Shown here piece by piece: positions 1-6,493 of a stretch of 7,427 nt of DNA. Position numbers and translations under genes: made by a program. This DNA comes from JAMOAW01 sp039908535 (GTDB lineage: Bacteria > Pseudomonadota > Magnetococcia > Magnetococcales > JADFZT01). How positions within the stretch are numbered: position 1 is the stretch's first letter; every line of letters begins with the position of its first letter. The DNA lies in contig JAMOAW010000097.1 of NCBI GenBank assembly GCA_039908535.1, positions 1 to 7,427 of the forward strand, written 5' to 3'. The notes beneath the pieces are model-generated. The model had not been told where the DNA came from and did no database searches. It saw only the letters and a list, made by a program, of their open reading frames with translations.

Positions 1-125
1 GGAGAACCGCCCCCCAATCCCCCCACCCTTTTTTTTTAATTCTTAAAAAAAAAGAGGGGGTCTGGGGGATTCATCCCCCAGGGTTTGGCCTTTGATTTTT
101 TTTTGCCCGCAGGGCATCATGTTCT
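1..125 (+). repeat. Dispersed hairpin repeat, copy 1 (cut by window edge)
   Basis: This intergenic repeat is shared with 3876-4000 (same orientation) and 5525-5651 (inverted). Aligned without gaps to 3876-4000, it differs at only two of 125 positions (33 T/C and 118 C/T). It contains a GAGAACC hairpin remnant at its start, a long imperfect C/T-rich to A/G-rich stem at about 16-71, a perfect hairpin CTGGGGGATTCATCCCCCAG at 62-81, and a small TGCCC-GCA-GGGCA hairpin near 104-116. The window begins inside the element; in copy 2 the first hairpin has an extra left arm. It has no coding capacity. Short length, hairpins and intergenic placement suggest a REP/MITE-like element; no transposase or clear terminal inverted repeat is visible. 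Confidence 0.9.
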
Positions 126-281
126 CAGCGGCTTATTAAAGCTAGATTTTCTTTGCATACCTTGAGTAAAAATCTATTTTCGATATATATTGACTTAAAA
201 GATACGGGGATGGTTTTTTAGCTCCTCAAACTCTTGGTTTTATTTTCCGATATATTCAGTTTGCGCCCTACGGAGTACGAG
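126..281 (+). promoter_or_regulatory. Leader of the nirN operon with a possible sigma-70-type promoter
   Basis: This A/T-rich stretch lies between repeat copy 1 and the nirN start. A possible promoter is TTGAGT (162-167) with TATATT (186-191), spaced 18 bp; the overlapping TATATA (184-189) gives a 16-bp spacing. I looked for an FNR/DNR-type palindrome (TTGAT-N4-ATCAA), expected for denitrification genes, and found only half-sites, such as TTGAC at 190-194. The promoter call rests on consensus matching only. The ribosome-binding site is clearer: GGAG at 272-275, six bases before the ATG at 282. Confidence 0.3.
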
Positions 282-1847
282 ATGAACCTATTATTTCGTT
301 TTGGTTTCAGTCTGTTTTTAATCTGGTCGGTCTCTTCCGCTCAAGCTCAAACAGAAGTTTCAGAAAATTATCAAAAAAAATGCGCACAATGTCATCACCC
401 AGATCGCTTGGGCGCCATGGGACCGGCACTACTACCAGAAAATCTAGACCGTTTCCCCAAAAGCGCAGCTTTCGAGGTTATCGCCAATGGTCGCCCAGCC
501 ACACAAATGCCTGGATTTGCTAAAGAATTATCTAAAGAAGAGATGCAGGCCCTGGTAGAATATATCTTTACACCGATCGCCACGCCAATTTGGAGTGAAG
601 CAGAGATCCATTCCAGCTTGGTGGTGAGCACTCCTATAGCGACGTTACCCGATAAACCGGTCCATAAAGCGGATATTTTAAATCTGTTTTTGGTGGTGGA
701 GTTGGGGGATCACCACATCACCGTCTTAGATGGCGACCGCTTAGAACCTATTTTTCGCTTTCCAACTCGATTTGCCTTACATGGCGGCATTAAATATTCT
801 CCCGATGGCCGTTTTGCCTACTGGTGTTCCCGCGATGGTTGGATCAGCAAATTTGATCTTTATAGTCTCAAATTGGTGGCCGAAATTCGCGCTGGAATCA
901 ATACCCGCAACATTGCCATTTCTGGAGATGGCCAATTTGTTATGGCTGCCAATGCCTTACCCAGATCCTTAGTGGTTTTAAATGCTGAAGATCTCTCTTT
1001 GGCCAAACTCATTCCAGTGGTCAATGAAAAAGGCAAAAGTTCCCGTCCAAGTGCTGTTTATACCGCCCCTCCTCGAAATACCTTTATTGTGGCGTTGAAA
1101 GATATTCCAGAAATTTGGGAAATTCCCTATAATGACAAGGCACGTCCTATTTATACCGCCATGGTCCACGATTATCGACTTGAGTCTGGCGAAGCACCCC
1201 CCATTGCCAAAGGCCCTTTTCCCATCCGTACCATCCTTTTGAAGACGATTATTGATGATTTTTTCTTCGATCAAGATTATCGTATCCTCATTGGTGCCTC
1301 CCGCAGTGGTCTTTCCGGGCAGGTGGTACAAATGGATGTCGGTCGTCAAATAGCTGAAATCGACATTCCTGGCATGCCGCATCTAAGTTCCGGCATCACA
1401 TGGAAATATAAAGAGACCACCCTGATGGCTACCCCTAATCTCAAAGAGGGGGAGGTGACGGTTTTAGATTTAAAAAACTGGAAAGTTATAAAACGAATTT
1501 CCACCTTAGGACCCGGATTTTTTATGCGTAGCCACGAAAACACCCCTTATGCCTGGGTGGATGTCTTTTTCGGTCCCAACAAAGATGCCGTACAAGTTAT
1601 TGATAAATCCACCTTAGACATTGTCAAAACCTTACGACCTGCTCCTGGCAAAACCTCGGCCCACGTTGAATTTACCAGAGATGGTCGCTACGCCCTTTTA
1701 AGCATTTGGGAATCCAGCCCAGACGGGGCCGTCGTGGTTTATGATGGCAATACCTTGCAGGAAGTAAAAAGGATACCCATGAACAAACCTTCTGGTAAAT
1801 ATAATGTTTACAACAAAATCTCTCTCTCAGCGGGGACAAGCCATTAA
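282..1847 (+). CDS. nirN: NirN-like cytochrome c / heme d1 protein (dihydro-heme d1 dehydrogenase)
   Basis: This is a periplasmic cytochrome cd1-family protein of 521 residues. Residues 1-22 form a Sec signal peptide ending AQA. The cytochrome c domain has CAQCH at 34-38 and the likely axial Met in ATQMPGF (Met76). The rest is an eight-bladed d1-type propeller with FALHGG (His167, matching the proximal d1-heme ligand of the family), SRDGWISKFDL, NTRNIAISGDG and the family C-terminus KPSGKYNVYNK...GTSH. The wording around the heme c site (DRLGAMGPALLPENL) is NirN-like rather than NirS-like. In the family, NirN oxidises dihydro-heme d1 in the last step of d1 synthesis and hands it to NirS. The open frame extends to a TTG at 234, but the ATG at 282 has GGAG six bases upstream and begins the signal peptide. 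It is first in an operon with nirE. A NirS nitrite reductase is the main alternative and is less likely. Confidence 0.88.
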   Translation: MNLLFRFGFSLFLIWSVSSAQAQTEVSENYQKKCAQCHHPDRLGAMGPALLPENLDRFPKSAAFEVIANGRPATQMPGFAKELSKEEMQALVEYIFTPIATPIWSEAEIHSSLVVSTPIATLPDKPVHKADILNLFLVVELGDHHITVLDGDRLEPIFRFPTRFALHGGIKYSPDGRFAYWCSRDGWISKFDLYSLKLVAEIRAGINTRNIAISGDGQFVMAANALPRSLVVLNAEDLSLAKLIPVVNEKGKSSRPSAVYTAPPRNTFIVALKDIPEIWEIPYNDKARPIYTAMVHDYRLESGEAPPIAKGPFPIRTILLKTIIDDFFFDQDYRILIGASRSGLSGQVVQMDVGRQIAEIDIPGMPHLSSGITWKYKETTLMATPNLKEGEVTVLDLKNWKVIKRISTLGPGFFMRSHENTPYAWVDVFFGPNKDAVQVIDKSTLDIVKTLRPAPGKTSAHVEFTRDGRYALLSIWESSPDGAVVVYDGNTLQEVKRIPMNKPSGKYNVYNKISLSAGTSH

Positions 1848-1848
1848 C

Positions 1849-2676
1849 ATGAATGTTTATCAAAAGGATTTATTCCCATTACCTGGTACCGTGGCTTTGG
1901 TTGGCTCTGGCCCCGGTGATCCAGAATTATTGACCATTGGCGCCTTAAAAGCGTTGCAAACGGCCGATGTGGTGGTACACGATTCGTTGGTCTCACCAGA
2001 GATATTGGCATTAATTCCAACTGGCTGTGAAAAAATCCATGCTGGAAAACGCGGAGGATGCCCATCTGTGCATCAGGAAGACATCACCGAAACGTTGGTT
2101 CGATTGGCCAAGGCGAACCGTCGGGTCGTGCGATTAAAAGGAGGAGATCCCTTTGTTTTTGGTCGGGGAGGGGAGGAGGCCAGCCGTTTGGCCGCAGAGG
2201 GTATTGTGTTTCGTATTTTACCTGGTCTAACCTCTGGTATTGCCGGACCAGCCTATGCGGGTATTCCCATTACCCATCGGGATATCAACGCCAACGTGGC
2301 CTTTATTACCGGCCATGAATCAGCCGAAAACGCCTCGTATATCAATGGGGAACCCTCTACACGCATTGATTGGGAGAGTGTTGCGAGAGCTTTTCCAGTT
2401 GTGGTTTTGTATATGGCGATGCAAAATTTGGAGCTAGTCGTGGCCCGTCTTATGGCGGCTGGACGTTCTGCCGATACCCCAGTGGCGGTCATTCGTTGGG
2501 CCACAACACCCAGACAGCAAACTTTGGTCACCACCTTAGGGACCATTATGGCCGATGTTCATGCGCTGGGCGTTTTACCACCAGCGGTGATCGTGATTGG
2601 AGATGTGGTGCGTTTTCGCGCGACTCTGGCTTGGTTCCCAGATGAAACCTTGCAACAAAAAGAGAGATCAACATAA
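1849..2676 (+). CDS. nirE: Uroporphyrinogen-III C-methyltransferase of heme d1 synthesis
   Basis: This cytoplasmic S-adenosylmethionine-dependent enzyme methylates uroporphyrinogen III at C2 and C7 to precorrin-2, the first committed step towards heme d1, siroheme and cobalamin. At 275 residues it is a stand-alone SUMT with no CysG dehydrogenase domain. Family motifs are GSGPGDPELLT at 19-29, VVVHDSLVS at 41-49, LKGGDPFVFGRGGEE at 96-110, PGLTSGIAGPAYAGIPITHR at 125-144 and YMAM at 188-191. The ATG at 1849 lies one base after the nirN stop, suggesting translational coupling. An upstream in-frame ATG at 1804 would overlap nirN by 44 bases and adds residues before the usual N-terminus, so I reject it. 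On sequence alone it could be cobA; the nirN neighbour makes nirE the better name. Confidence 0.88.
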   Translation: MNVYQKDLFPLPGTVALVGSGPGDPELLTIGALKALQTADVVVHDSLVSPEILALIPTGCEKIHAGKRGGCPSVHQEDITETLVRLAKANRRVVRLKGGDPFVFGRGGEEASRLAAEGIVFRILPGLTSGIAGPAYAGIPITHRDINANVAFITGHESAENASYINGEPSTRIDWESVARAFPVVVLYMAMQNLELVVARLMAAGRSADTPVAVIRWATTPRQQTLVTTLGTIMADVHALGVLPPAVIVIGDVVRFRATLAWFPDETLQQKERST

Positions 2677-2689
2677 GGATGGTACCGGT

Positions 2690-3262
2690 ATGAAAAAGTT
2701 TTTTTTTACTCTATTTCTATTGGCCTTTGGCTCCTTAAGCCTTTGGCCATCGATATCTTGTGCCTTTAATAACGAGATGTTGGAACAACTAAAAAATAAA
2801 AATGAGTGTCAAAGATGTGATTTGCAATATCTGAACTGGCCTAAAGCACAACTGGCCAAAGCCAATCTAAGTGGTGCTTTATTGCTTAAAAGTCAAATGA
2901 ACGATGGTCTATTTACCGAGGCAAAATTTGTTTGGGCCAATTTGGAACAGGCAGAGTTGACCGGTTCAGATCTGCGTCAGGCCGATTTAACAGGTGCAGA
3001 TTTACGTCATACACAGTTAAATCGAGTCGATTTTACCAAGGCCTATTTATATGGAGCCAATATGACCGATGCAAAGGCCGTGGGGGCCAACTTTACCCAT
3101 GCCTTTCTAAAAGGGGTCAATTTGAGCGGGGCTGATTTGCAAAACAGCAATTTTCAAGGGGCCAATATTGATCTGGCTGTTTTTACCGATGCCCTTTTAG
3201 GAGGAGCAACCTGGGTGGATGGTCGTTCCTGTTTGCCCCAATCAAAGGGAAGATGTCAATAA
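2690..3262 (+). CDS. Secreted pentapeptide-repeat protein, first of a tandem pair
   Basis: The function is unknown. The 190-residue product begins with a Sec signal peptide (MKKFFFTLFLLAFGSLSL..., probable cleavage after SCA, residue 25), so it should be periplasmic. Residues 44 to about 174 are some 26 uninterrupted A(D/N)LXX-type pentapeptides (for example GADLRHTQLN, GANMTDA), which should fold as a right-handed quadrilateral beta-helix. The helix is framed by two cysteine pairs: CQRC at 40-43, and Cys181 and Cys189 in a WVDGRSC...GRC tail. The start is the ATG at 2690, preceded by AAGGA (2675-2679) at a suitable distance; the longer open frame from 2597 runs inside nirE and is discarded. 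It lies 13 bases after nirE and its stop overlaps the next gene as TAATG, so it is probably in the nir operon. A lipoprotein reading at Cys24 is possible but the lipobox is poor. Confidence 0.85.
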   Translation: MKKFFFTLFLLAFGSLSLWPSISCAFNNEMLEQLKNKNECQRCDLQYLNWPKAQLAKANLSGALLLKSQMNDGLFTEAKFVWANLEQAELTGSDLRQADLTGADLRHTQLNRVDFTKAYLYGANMTDAKAVGANFTHAFLKGVNLSGADLQNSNFQGANIDLAVFTDALLGGATWVDGRSCLPQSKGRCQ

Positions 3263-3831
3263 TGCGCTCTATTTTATTTTTTTTACTCTTTTTTCCCTCC
3301 TTTGCGGTGCAGGGGATGGATCTCTCTATACAAGAGGGATTGTTAAAAAATAGGCGTTGTGTGGGGTGTGATTTACGTGGGATGGATTTGCATGAGGTGG
3401 ATTTACAAGGGGCCCTTTTATCCGGGGCCAATTTGCAGGGGGCCAATTTGCAGGGGGCTAAACTAAAAGGGGTTCGCTTTTATAAATCGCATTTAGTAAA
3501 AATTGATTTGAGTTTTGCCAATCTACAAGAGGCACAGATACAGGAGGCAAATCTTTTAGAAGGGGTTTTGAAGGGGGCTGACTTACGTAAAGCCAATTTA
3601 GAACAGAGTAATTTGGAAGGTGCCAATTTAAGTCAAGCCGATTTGCGAGGGGCCACCCTAGAGGGAGCATTTTTAAAAAAAACCTCTTTTAAAGGAGCAG
3701 ATTTGCGTGGAACGGTTTTTTTTGGTGCCAATATGACCGAGACAGATTTTACCGATGCCCAACTGGGGGGGGCTTATTGGTTTAATGGCGACCGCTGTCT
3801 GCAGGGATCACGAGGAAATTGCCAAAAATAA
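3262..3831 (+). CDS. Secreted pentapeptide-repeat protein, second of a tandem pair
   Basis: This 189-residue paralogue of the preceding gene product has the same plan. It has a signal peptide (MRSILFFLLFFPSFAVQG, probable cleavage after residue 18), a CVGC pair at 33-36 leading straight into DLRGMDL, about 27 pentapeptides with a run of GANLQGANLQGAKLKG, and a tail FTDAQLGGAYWFNGDRC...GNC with Cys179 and Cys187. The shared tail FTDA.LGGA.W..G..C and the four cysteines in matching places show local gene duplication. The start at 3262 is favoured over the ATG at 3253: the AGGGA at 3246-3250 is eleven bases from 3262 but only two from 3253, and TAATG stop-start overlap is typical of coupling. 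Cell location is probably periplasm. The role is unknown; it may act in nitrite or heme d1 metabolism by operon association only. Confidence 0.85.
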   Translation: MRSILFFLLFFPSFAVQGMDLSIQEGLLKNRRCVGCDLRGMDLHEVDLQGALLSGANLQGANLQGAKLKGVRFYKSHLVKIDLSFANLQEAQIQEANLLEGVLKGADLRKANLEQSNLEGANLSQADLRGATLEGAFLKKTSFKGADLRGTVFFGANMTETDFTDAQLGGAYWFNGDRCLQGSRGNCQK

Positions 3832-3832
3832 A

Positions 3833-3860
3833 GGGGTCTGCGGGATTCATCCCCCCAAGG
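3833..3860 (+). repeat. Partial copy of the dispersed repeat
   Basis: The block GGGGTCTGCGGGATTCATCC followed by CCCCAAGG repeats the inner part of the element (copy-1 positions about 57-83) with a few changes. It lies directly after the stop codon of the second pentapeptide gene and six bases before the outer hairpin of full copy 2. It looks like a remnant of a tandem or nested insertion. Confidence 0.7.
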
Positions 3861-3866
3861 TCTCTG

Positions 3867-3911
3867 TTGGGGGGCGGAGAACCGCCCCCCAATCCCCCCA
3901 CCCTTTTCTTT
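3867..3911 (+). terminator. Probable terminator of the nirN-nirE-pentapeptide operon
   Basis: A perfect 11-bp stem, TTGGGGGGCGG (3867-3877) and CCGCCCCCCAA (3882-3892), encloses an AGAA tetraloop 36 bases after the last gene of the operon. The T-rich tract TTTTCTTTT at 3904-3912 follows after a C-rich spacer of eleven bases, longer than in a textbook intrinsic terminator. The stem is the outer hairpin of repeat copy 2, so the repeat may supply termination. Confidence 0.45.
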
Positions 3912-3966
3912 TAATTCTTAAAAAAAAAGAGGGGGTCTGGGGGATTCATCCCCCAGGGTTTGGCCT

Positions 3967-3995
3967 TTGATTTTTTTTTGCCCGCAGGGCATTAT
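3967..3995 (+). promoter_or_regulatory. Possible outward promoter at the right end of repeat copy 2
   Basis: TTGATT (3967-3972) and CATTAT (3990-3995) are separated by exactly 17 bp and point towards ctaA, whose ATG is 40 bases further on. Each hexamer matches the sigma-70 consensus at four of six positions. The intervening sequence holds the small GCCC-GCA-GGGC hairpin. Copy 1 has the same arrangement pointing to nirN with CATCAT instead; copy 3 has 20 bp between the elements. Consensus matching is the only support. Confidence 0.25.
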
Positions 3996-4035
3996 GTTCT
4001 TACATTGATAAATCGAAAAAAAAGGAGAAGTCACC

Positions 4036-5082
4036 ATGCCCCCCCAAGATCAACGCCGCATTGCCCAATGGCTATTCATTTGTAGTGGTCTGGTCGTTGC
4101 CATGTTGGCCTTGGGTGGTTTGACCAGATTGACCGGTTCTGGTCTTTCGATGGTCGAATGGAAGCCCATCACCGGTATTATCCCCCCTATGAACTTAGCA
4201 GATTGGCAAGATTTGTTTTCCAAATATCAACAATCCCCCGAATTTCGCCACATTAACCATGGAATGGATTTAAATGGTTTTAAAGAGATTTTTTGGCTTG
4301 AATTTTTACACCGTCTATTGGGCCGTTTGATTGGCTTCGTGTTTTTTATGCCTTTTATCTATTTTCTTGTGACAAAAAAAATAGATCGTCCCTTAGCCAT
4401 TAAATTGGGAGGAATGTTTGTGTTGGGAGGATTACAAGGGGTCATGGGCTGGTTGATGGTCAAAAGTGGCTTGGTTGCCAATCCCCATGTCAGTGCTTAT
4501 CGCCTAACGGCCCATCTGGCCTTGGCCTTCTTGGTCTACGCATTAATGATGTGGACGGCCTTTGGGCTCTATTTTGGGCAACAGATACCTTCACCACGGG
4601 TTCAACTTCCCAAAGGCCTACAACATGGCTCCTGGGGGGTTTTAAGCTTGGTTTCGATCACAGCCATGAGCGGTGGTTTTGTAGCAGGGGCCAAAGCGGG
4701 TTTTAGCTACAATACCTTTCCACTCATGGGTGGCCAATGGTTTCCAGAGGCCTATTGGGATTTACAACCGGCTTGGCTCAATATCTTTGAAAATATCCCG
4801 GCCATTCAATGGAACCATCGACTATTGGCAACCATAACGTTTGGTTCTATTTTGGCCTTTTGGTTTTGGTCTCGAAAACAAAATTTACCCAGGTTGGTGG
4901 GTATGAGCACCCATTTCCTACTCTTGGCTGCCATTCTCCAGATCGCATTGGGTATATCCACTCTGCTTTTGCGCATTCCAATTGCTTTGGCTTCTTTACA
5001 TCAAGTAGGGGCAATATTGGTTTTTACCCTTATTTTATTTATCCATTTTCATCTACAACTAGGATCTAAACCATCCATATGA
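4036..5082 (+). CDS. ctaA: Heme A synthase (COX15/CtaA family)
   Basis: This inner-membrane enzyme oxidises the C8 methyl group of heme O to the formyl group of heme A, the cofactor of aa3-type cytochrome c oxidases. The 348-residue product has eight likely membrane helices in two homologous halves. Family motifs are GGLTRLTGSGLSM.EW.P..G..PP (27-51), FWLEFLHRLLGR (86-97, His92), QGVMGWLMVKSGL (134-146), AYRLTAHLALAF (154-165, His160), AGFSYNTFPLMGG (221-233), IQWNHRLLA (257-265, His261) and ASLHQVGA (319-326, His322). The four histidines are the heme ligands of the family. There is no cysteine pair in the first periplasmic loop, as in the proteobacterial/mitochondrial Cox15 type and unlike Bacillus CtaA. 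AGGAG at 4023-4027, eight bases before the ATG, fixes the start. The stop overlaps the next start as ATGA. Confidence 0.95.
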   Translation: MPPQDQRRIAQWLFICSGLVVAMLALGGLTRLTGSGLSMVEWKPITGIIPPMNLADWQDLFSKYQQSPEFRHINHGMDLNGFKEIFWLEFLHRLLGRLIGFVFFMPFIYFLVTKKIDRPLAIKLGGMFVLGGLQGVMGWLMVKSGLVANPHVSAYRLTAHLALAFLVYALMMWTAFGLYFGQQIPSPRVQLPKGLQHGSWGVLSLVSITAMSGGFVAGAKAGFSYNTFPLMGGQWFPEAYWDLQPAWLNIFENIPAIQWNHRLLATITFGSILAFWFWSRKQNLPRLVGMSTHFLLLAAILQIALGISTLLLRIPIALASLHQVGAILVFTLILFIHFHLQLGSKPSI

Positions 5083-5522
5083 ACCCTATCATTGGCCTAT
5101 TGCCTCATGTACAAGCCTTCTTAAATTTTACCACCATAGTTTGTTTGACCTTGGCCTTTTTGGCCATCCGCCACCAGAACCGCCAAAAACATAAAAAATG
5201 GATGATGGCGGCTGTTTTGGTCTCAACGATTTTTTTAGTTTCGTATTTAATTTATCATGGGGCGGTAGGTAACGTAAAATTTGCTGGGTTGGGCTGGATT
5301 CGACCTGTTTATTTTACCATCTTGGCCTCCCACGTCTTATTGGCCGCCCTCACACTCCCCATGCTTTTGGTAACCATCCTTCGCGCTCCCTGGAAAACCA
5401 TGGAACCCAACACCCCATACCCCCGCCATCGACTCTGGGCTAAGTGGACCCTGCCGATTTGGCTTTATGTTTCTATAAGCGGTTTGCTTGTCTATACGCT
5501 AGCGTTTCATATCTATACATAA
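5079..5522 (+). CDS. DUF420 membrane protein (CtaM/YozB-like oxidase maturation factor)
   Basis: This small inner-membrane protein of 147 residues has four predicted helices (about 12-30, 43-59, 77-101, 122-143). It belongs to the DUF420 family by its pattern of conserved polar residues between helices: RHQNRQKHKKWM (31-42), YLIYHGAVG (56-64), ASHVLLAAL (83-91) and RHRLWAKWTLPIWLYVSISG (116-135). Histidines at 38, 60, 85 and 117 lie at or near helix ends and could bind heme or copper. In Staphylococcus the family member CtaM is needed for a working heme A-containing oxidase; its biochemical role is unsettled. The ATG overlaps the ctaA stop by four bases (ATGA), so the two genes are translated together, which supports a role in heme A or cytochrome oxidase maturation. 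Confidence 0.85.
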   Translation: MNPIIGLLPHVQAFLNFTTIVCLTLAFLAIRHQNRQKHKKWMMAAVLVSTIFLVSYLIYHGAVGNVKFAGLGWIRPVYFTILASHVLLAALTLPMLLVTILRAPWKTMEPNTPYPRHRLWAKWTLPIWLYVSISGLLVYTLAFHIYT

Positions 5523-5524
5523 AA

Positions 5525-5654
5525 AGAACATAATGCCCTACGGGCAAAAAATTAAAATCAAAGACAAAACCTTGGGGGATGAATCCCCCAAACCCCCTCT
5601 TTTTTTTAAGAATTAAAAGAAAAGGGTGGGGGGATTGGGGGGCGGTTCTCCGCC
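5525..5654 (-). repeat. Dispersed hairpin repeat, copy 3 (inverted)
   Basis: The reverse complement of 5525-5651 aligns with 3876-4000 over its whole length, with one A lost in the A-tract, three bases gained in the T-tract and about seven substitutions. It fills the gap between the convergent DUF420 gene (stop two bases to the left) and mamQ (stop 28 bases to the right). With copy 2 it forms an inverted pair exactly around the ctaA-DUF420 operon. It is the most diverged of the three copies. Confidence 0.9.
5572..5607 (+). terminator. Probable terminator of the ctaA-DUF420 operon, inside repeat copy 3
   Basis: On the plus strand TTGGGGG (5572-5578) and CCCCCAA (5585-5591) form a stem with an ATGAAT loop, followed after eight bases by a run of eight T (5600-5607). 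This is a fair intrinsic terminator 50 bases after the DUF420 stop. Read leftward, the GGCGG-AGAA-CCGCC hairpin at 5641-5654 followed by a T-rich tract may stop mamQ transcripts, so the element could work in both directions. Confidence 0.5.
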
Positions 5655-5682
5655 ACCCAAGGTCTTGATTTTTATTTTTCGA

Positions 5683-6474
5683 TTACTGAGAAGATCCCTG
5701 CACCCCTGGTTCCCTAATCGGTAATAGACGTTGAAAAAGATTCGCGTCTATTCTCGTGACACGCCATTTGGCCAATTTTAAATTATCAGCCGTCGAAAAA
5801 TAAGCATGCCGCTCAAAACCGGTAATATAGGCTAAAAACCACCAAGGAAATGAGGTAATTAATTGATTATACGTGCGTACTTCTAAATTATAGGTATCAC
5901 GACTTTTAATCAAACGATCTTCGATTTCTACCAACTTATCCATCAGTTGCTGATAAGTCACCGCAGAGGATATTTTTGGATATTGCTCTACAATTCCCAA
6001 CATATTTGCCAAAGGTGCTACAAGGGATGGAGCGTTGGTAACCATTTCTGGCATCGGGCTGTTTTGAACCATTGTTGTGTCCATATCCCCAATAGAGGCC
6101 CGCACATCCGCTATATGACGAAAGACCTCTTGCTCCAAAGCCGATTGATTGAGCGTTAAAATAACTAAATTTTCGACCAAATCGGTACGATGCTGCAAAG
6201 AAACTTCAATAAGACCAGACGCAGCAAAAATTTTCTCTTCCAAATCAACAAATATATTAAAATTGTAAAATGTGGTAATAATAAAAGCAACAATGGCAAC
6301 TATAGACGAAAAAATAATCACCCCTTTGGCACGAATGGGAGCCAAACGGACATATTTAGACTCAAACTCCTCCATATAAATTTGACGCAAGGCACGCTTC
6401 ATGCGGCGCATACGCTCACTGCCGCTGCTTGTCGGATCCATACTATGGATCATGTTGTTTAAATCGTCTTTCAC
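5683..6474 (-). CDS. mamQ: Magnetosome protein MamQ (LemA fold)
   Basis: MamQ is a magnetosome membrane protein; in Magnetospirillum it is one of the few genes required to form the magnetosome membrane vesicle. The 263-residue product has a basic cytoplasmic N-terminus (about 20-50, RMRRMKRALRQIY), one membrane helix (about 51-70, GVIIFSSIVAIVAFIITTFY) and a helical LemA-type domain. That domain carries VDLEEKIF...LQHRTDLVENLV (76-104) and, near the C-terminus, YNLEVRTYNQLITSFPWWFL followed by AYITGFERHAYF. The start is GTG at 6474 with AGG five bases upstream, 19 bases after the mamA stop; an in-frame TAG just before it excludes a longer form, and ATG codons at residues 8 and 12 are weaker alternatives. 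mamA-mamQ is standard mamAB operon order. No mamR or mamB follows; the gene faces the DUF420 gene across a repeat. Confidence 0.85.
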   Translation of the reverse strand: MKDDLNNMIHSMDPTSSGSERMRRMKRALRQIYMEEFESKYVRLAPIRAKGVIIFSSIVAIVAFIITTFYNFNIFVDLEEKIFAASGLIEVSLQHRTDLVENLVILTLNQSALEQEVFRHIADVRASIGDMDTTMVQNSPMPEMVTNAPSLVAPLANMLGIVEQYPKISSAVTYQQLMDKLVEIEDRLIKSRDTYNLEVRTYNQLITSFPWWFLAYITGFERHAYFSTADNLKLAKWRVTRIDANLFQRLLPIREPGVQGSSQ

Positions 6475-6493
6475 ATCAACCTATGCAATTCAT

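Larger units (their letters stand above)
3867..4000 (+). repeat. Dispersed hairpin repeat, copy 2 (complete)
   Basis: This is the full element between the pentapeptide genes and ctaA. Positions 3876-4000 match 1-125 at 123 of 125 bases without gaps, and match 5525-5651 in reverse complement with about seven substitutions and two small indels. Hairpins in order: TTGGGGGGCGG stem-loop (3867-3892), a long imperfect stem across about 3891-3946, CTGGGGGATTCATCCCCCAG (3937-3956), and TGCCC-GCA-GGGCA (about 3979-3991). The right end lies 35 bases before the ctaA start, so any ctaA promoter must lie in or just beyond the repeat. Confidence 0.9.

Noticed and set aside
162..205. FNR/DNR-type binding site before nirN
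   Set aside because: TTGAG at 162 and TTGAC at 190 are half-sites only; the ATCAA partner at the required four-base spacing is missing.
978..1382. A 134-residue leftward open frame inside nirN
   Set aside because: It is antisense to a strongly supported gene, has no recognisable domain, and is a shadow of nirN codon structure.
282..1847. Cytochrome cd1 nitrite reductase NirS
   Set aside because: The overall architecture fits, but the heme c region (DRLGAMGPALLPENL ... GRPATQMPGF) is the NirN form, and the gene is adjacent to nirE. An alignment to both families would settle it.
1849..2676. CysG-type siroheme synthase or cobalamin-pathway cobA
   Set aside because: The length covers the methyltransferase only, excluding CysG. 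cobA cannot be excluded by sequence, but no cobalamin gene is nearby and nirN is.
3755..3970. A 71-residue rightward open frame across the end of the second pentapeptide gene and repeat copy 2
   Set aside because: It overlaps a well-supported gene in another frame and its product is a translation of the repeat (low-complexity GIHPP, GGRRTAPQSPHP), so it is not a gene.
1..5654. CRISPR array
   Set aside because: The repeat units are about 125 bp, lie kilobases apart with genes between them, and occur in both orientations. There are no regular spacers or cas genes.
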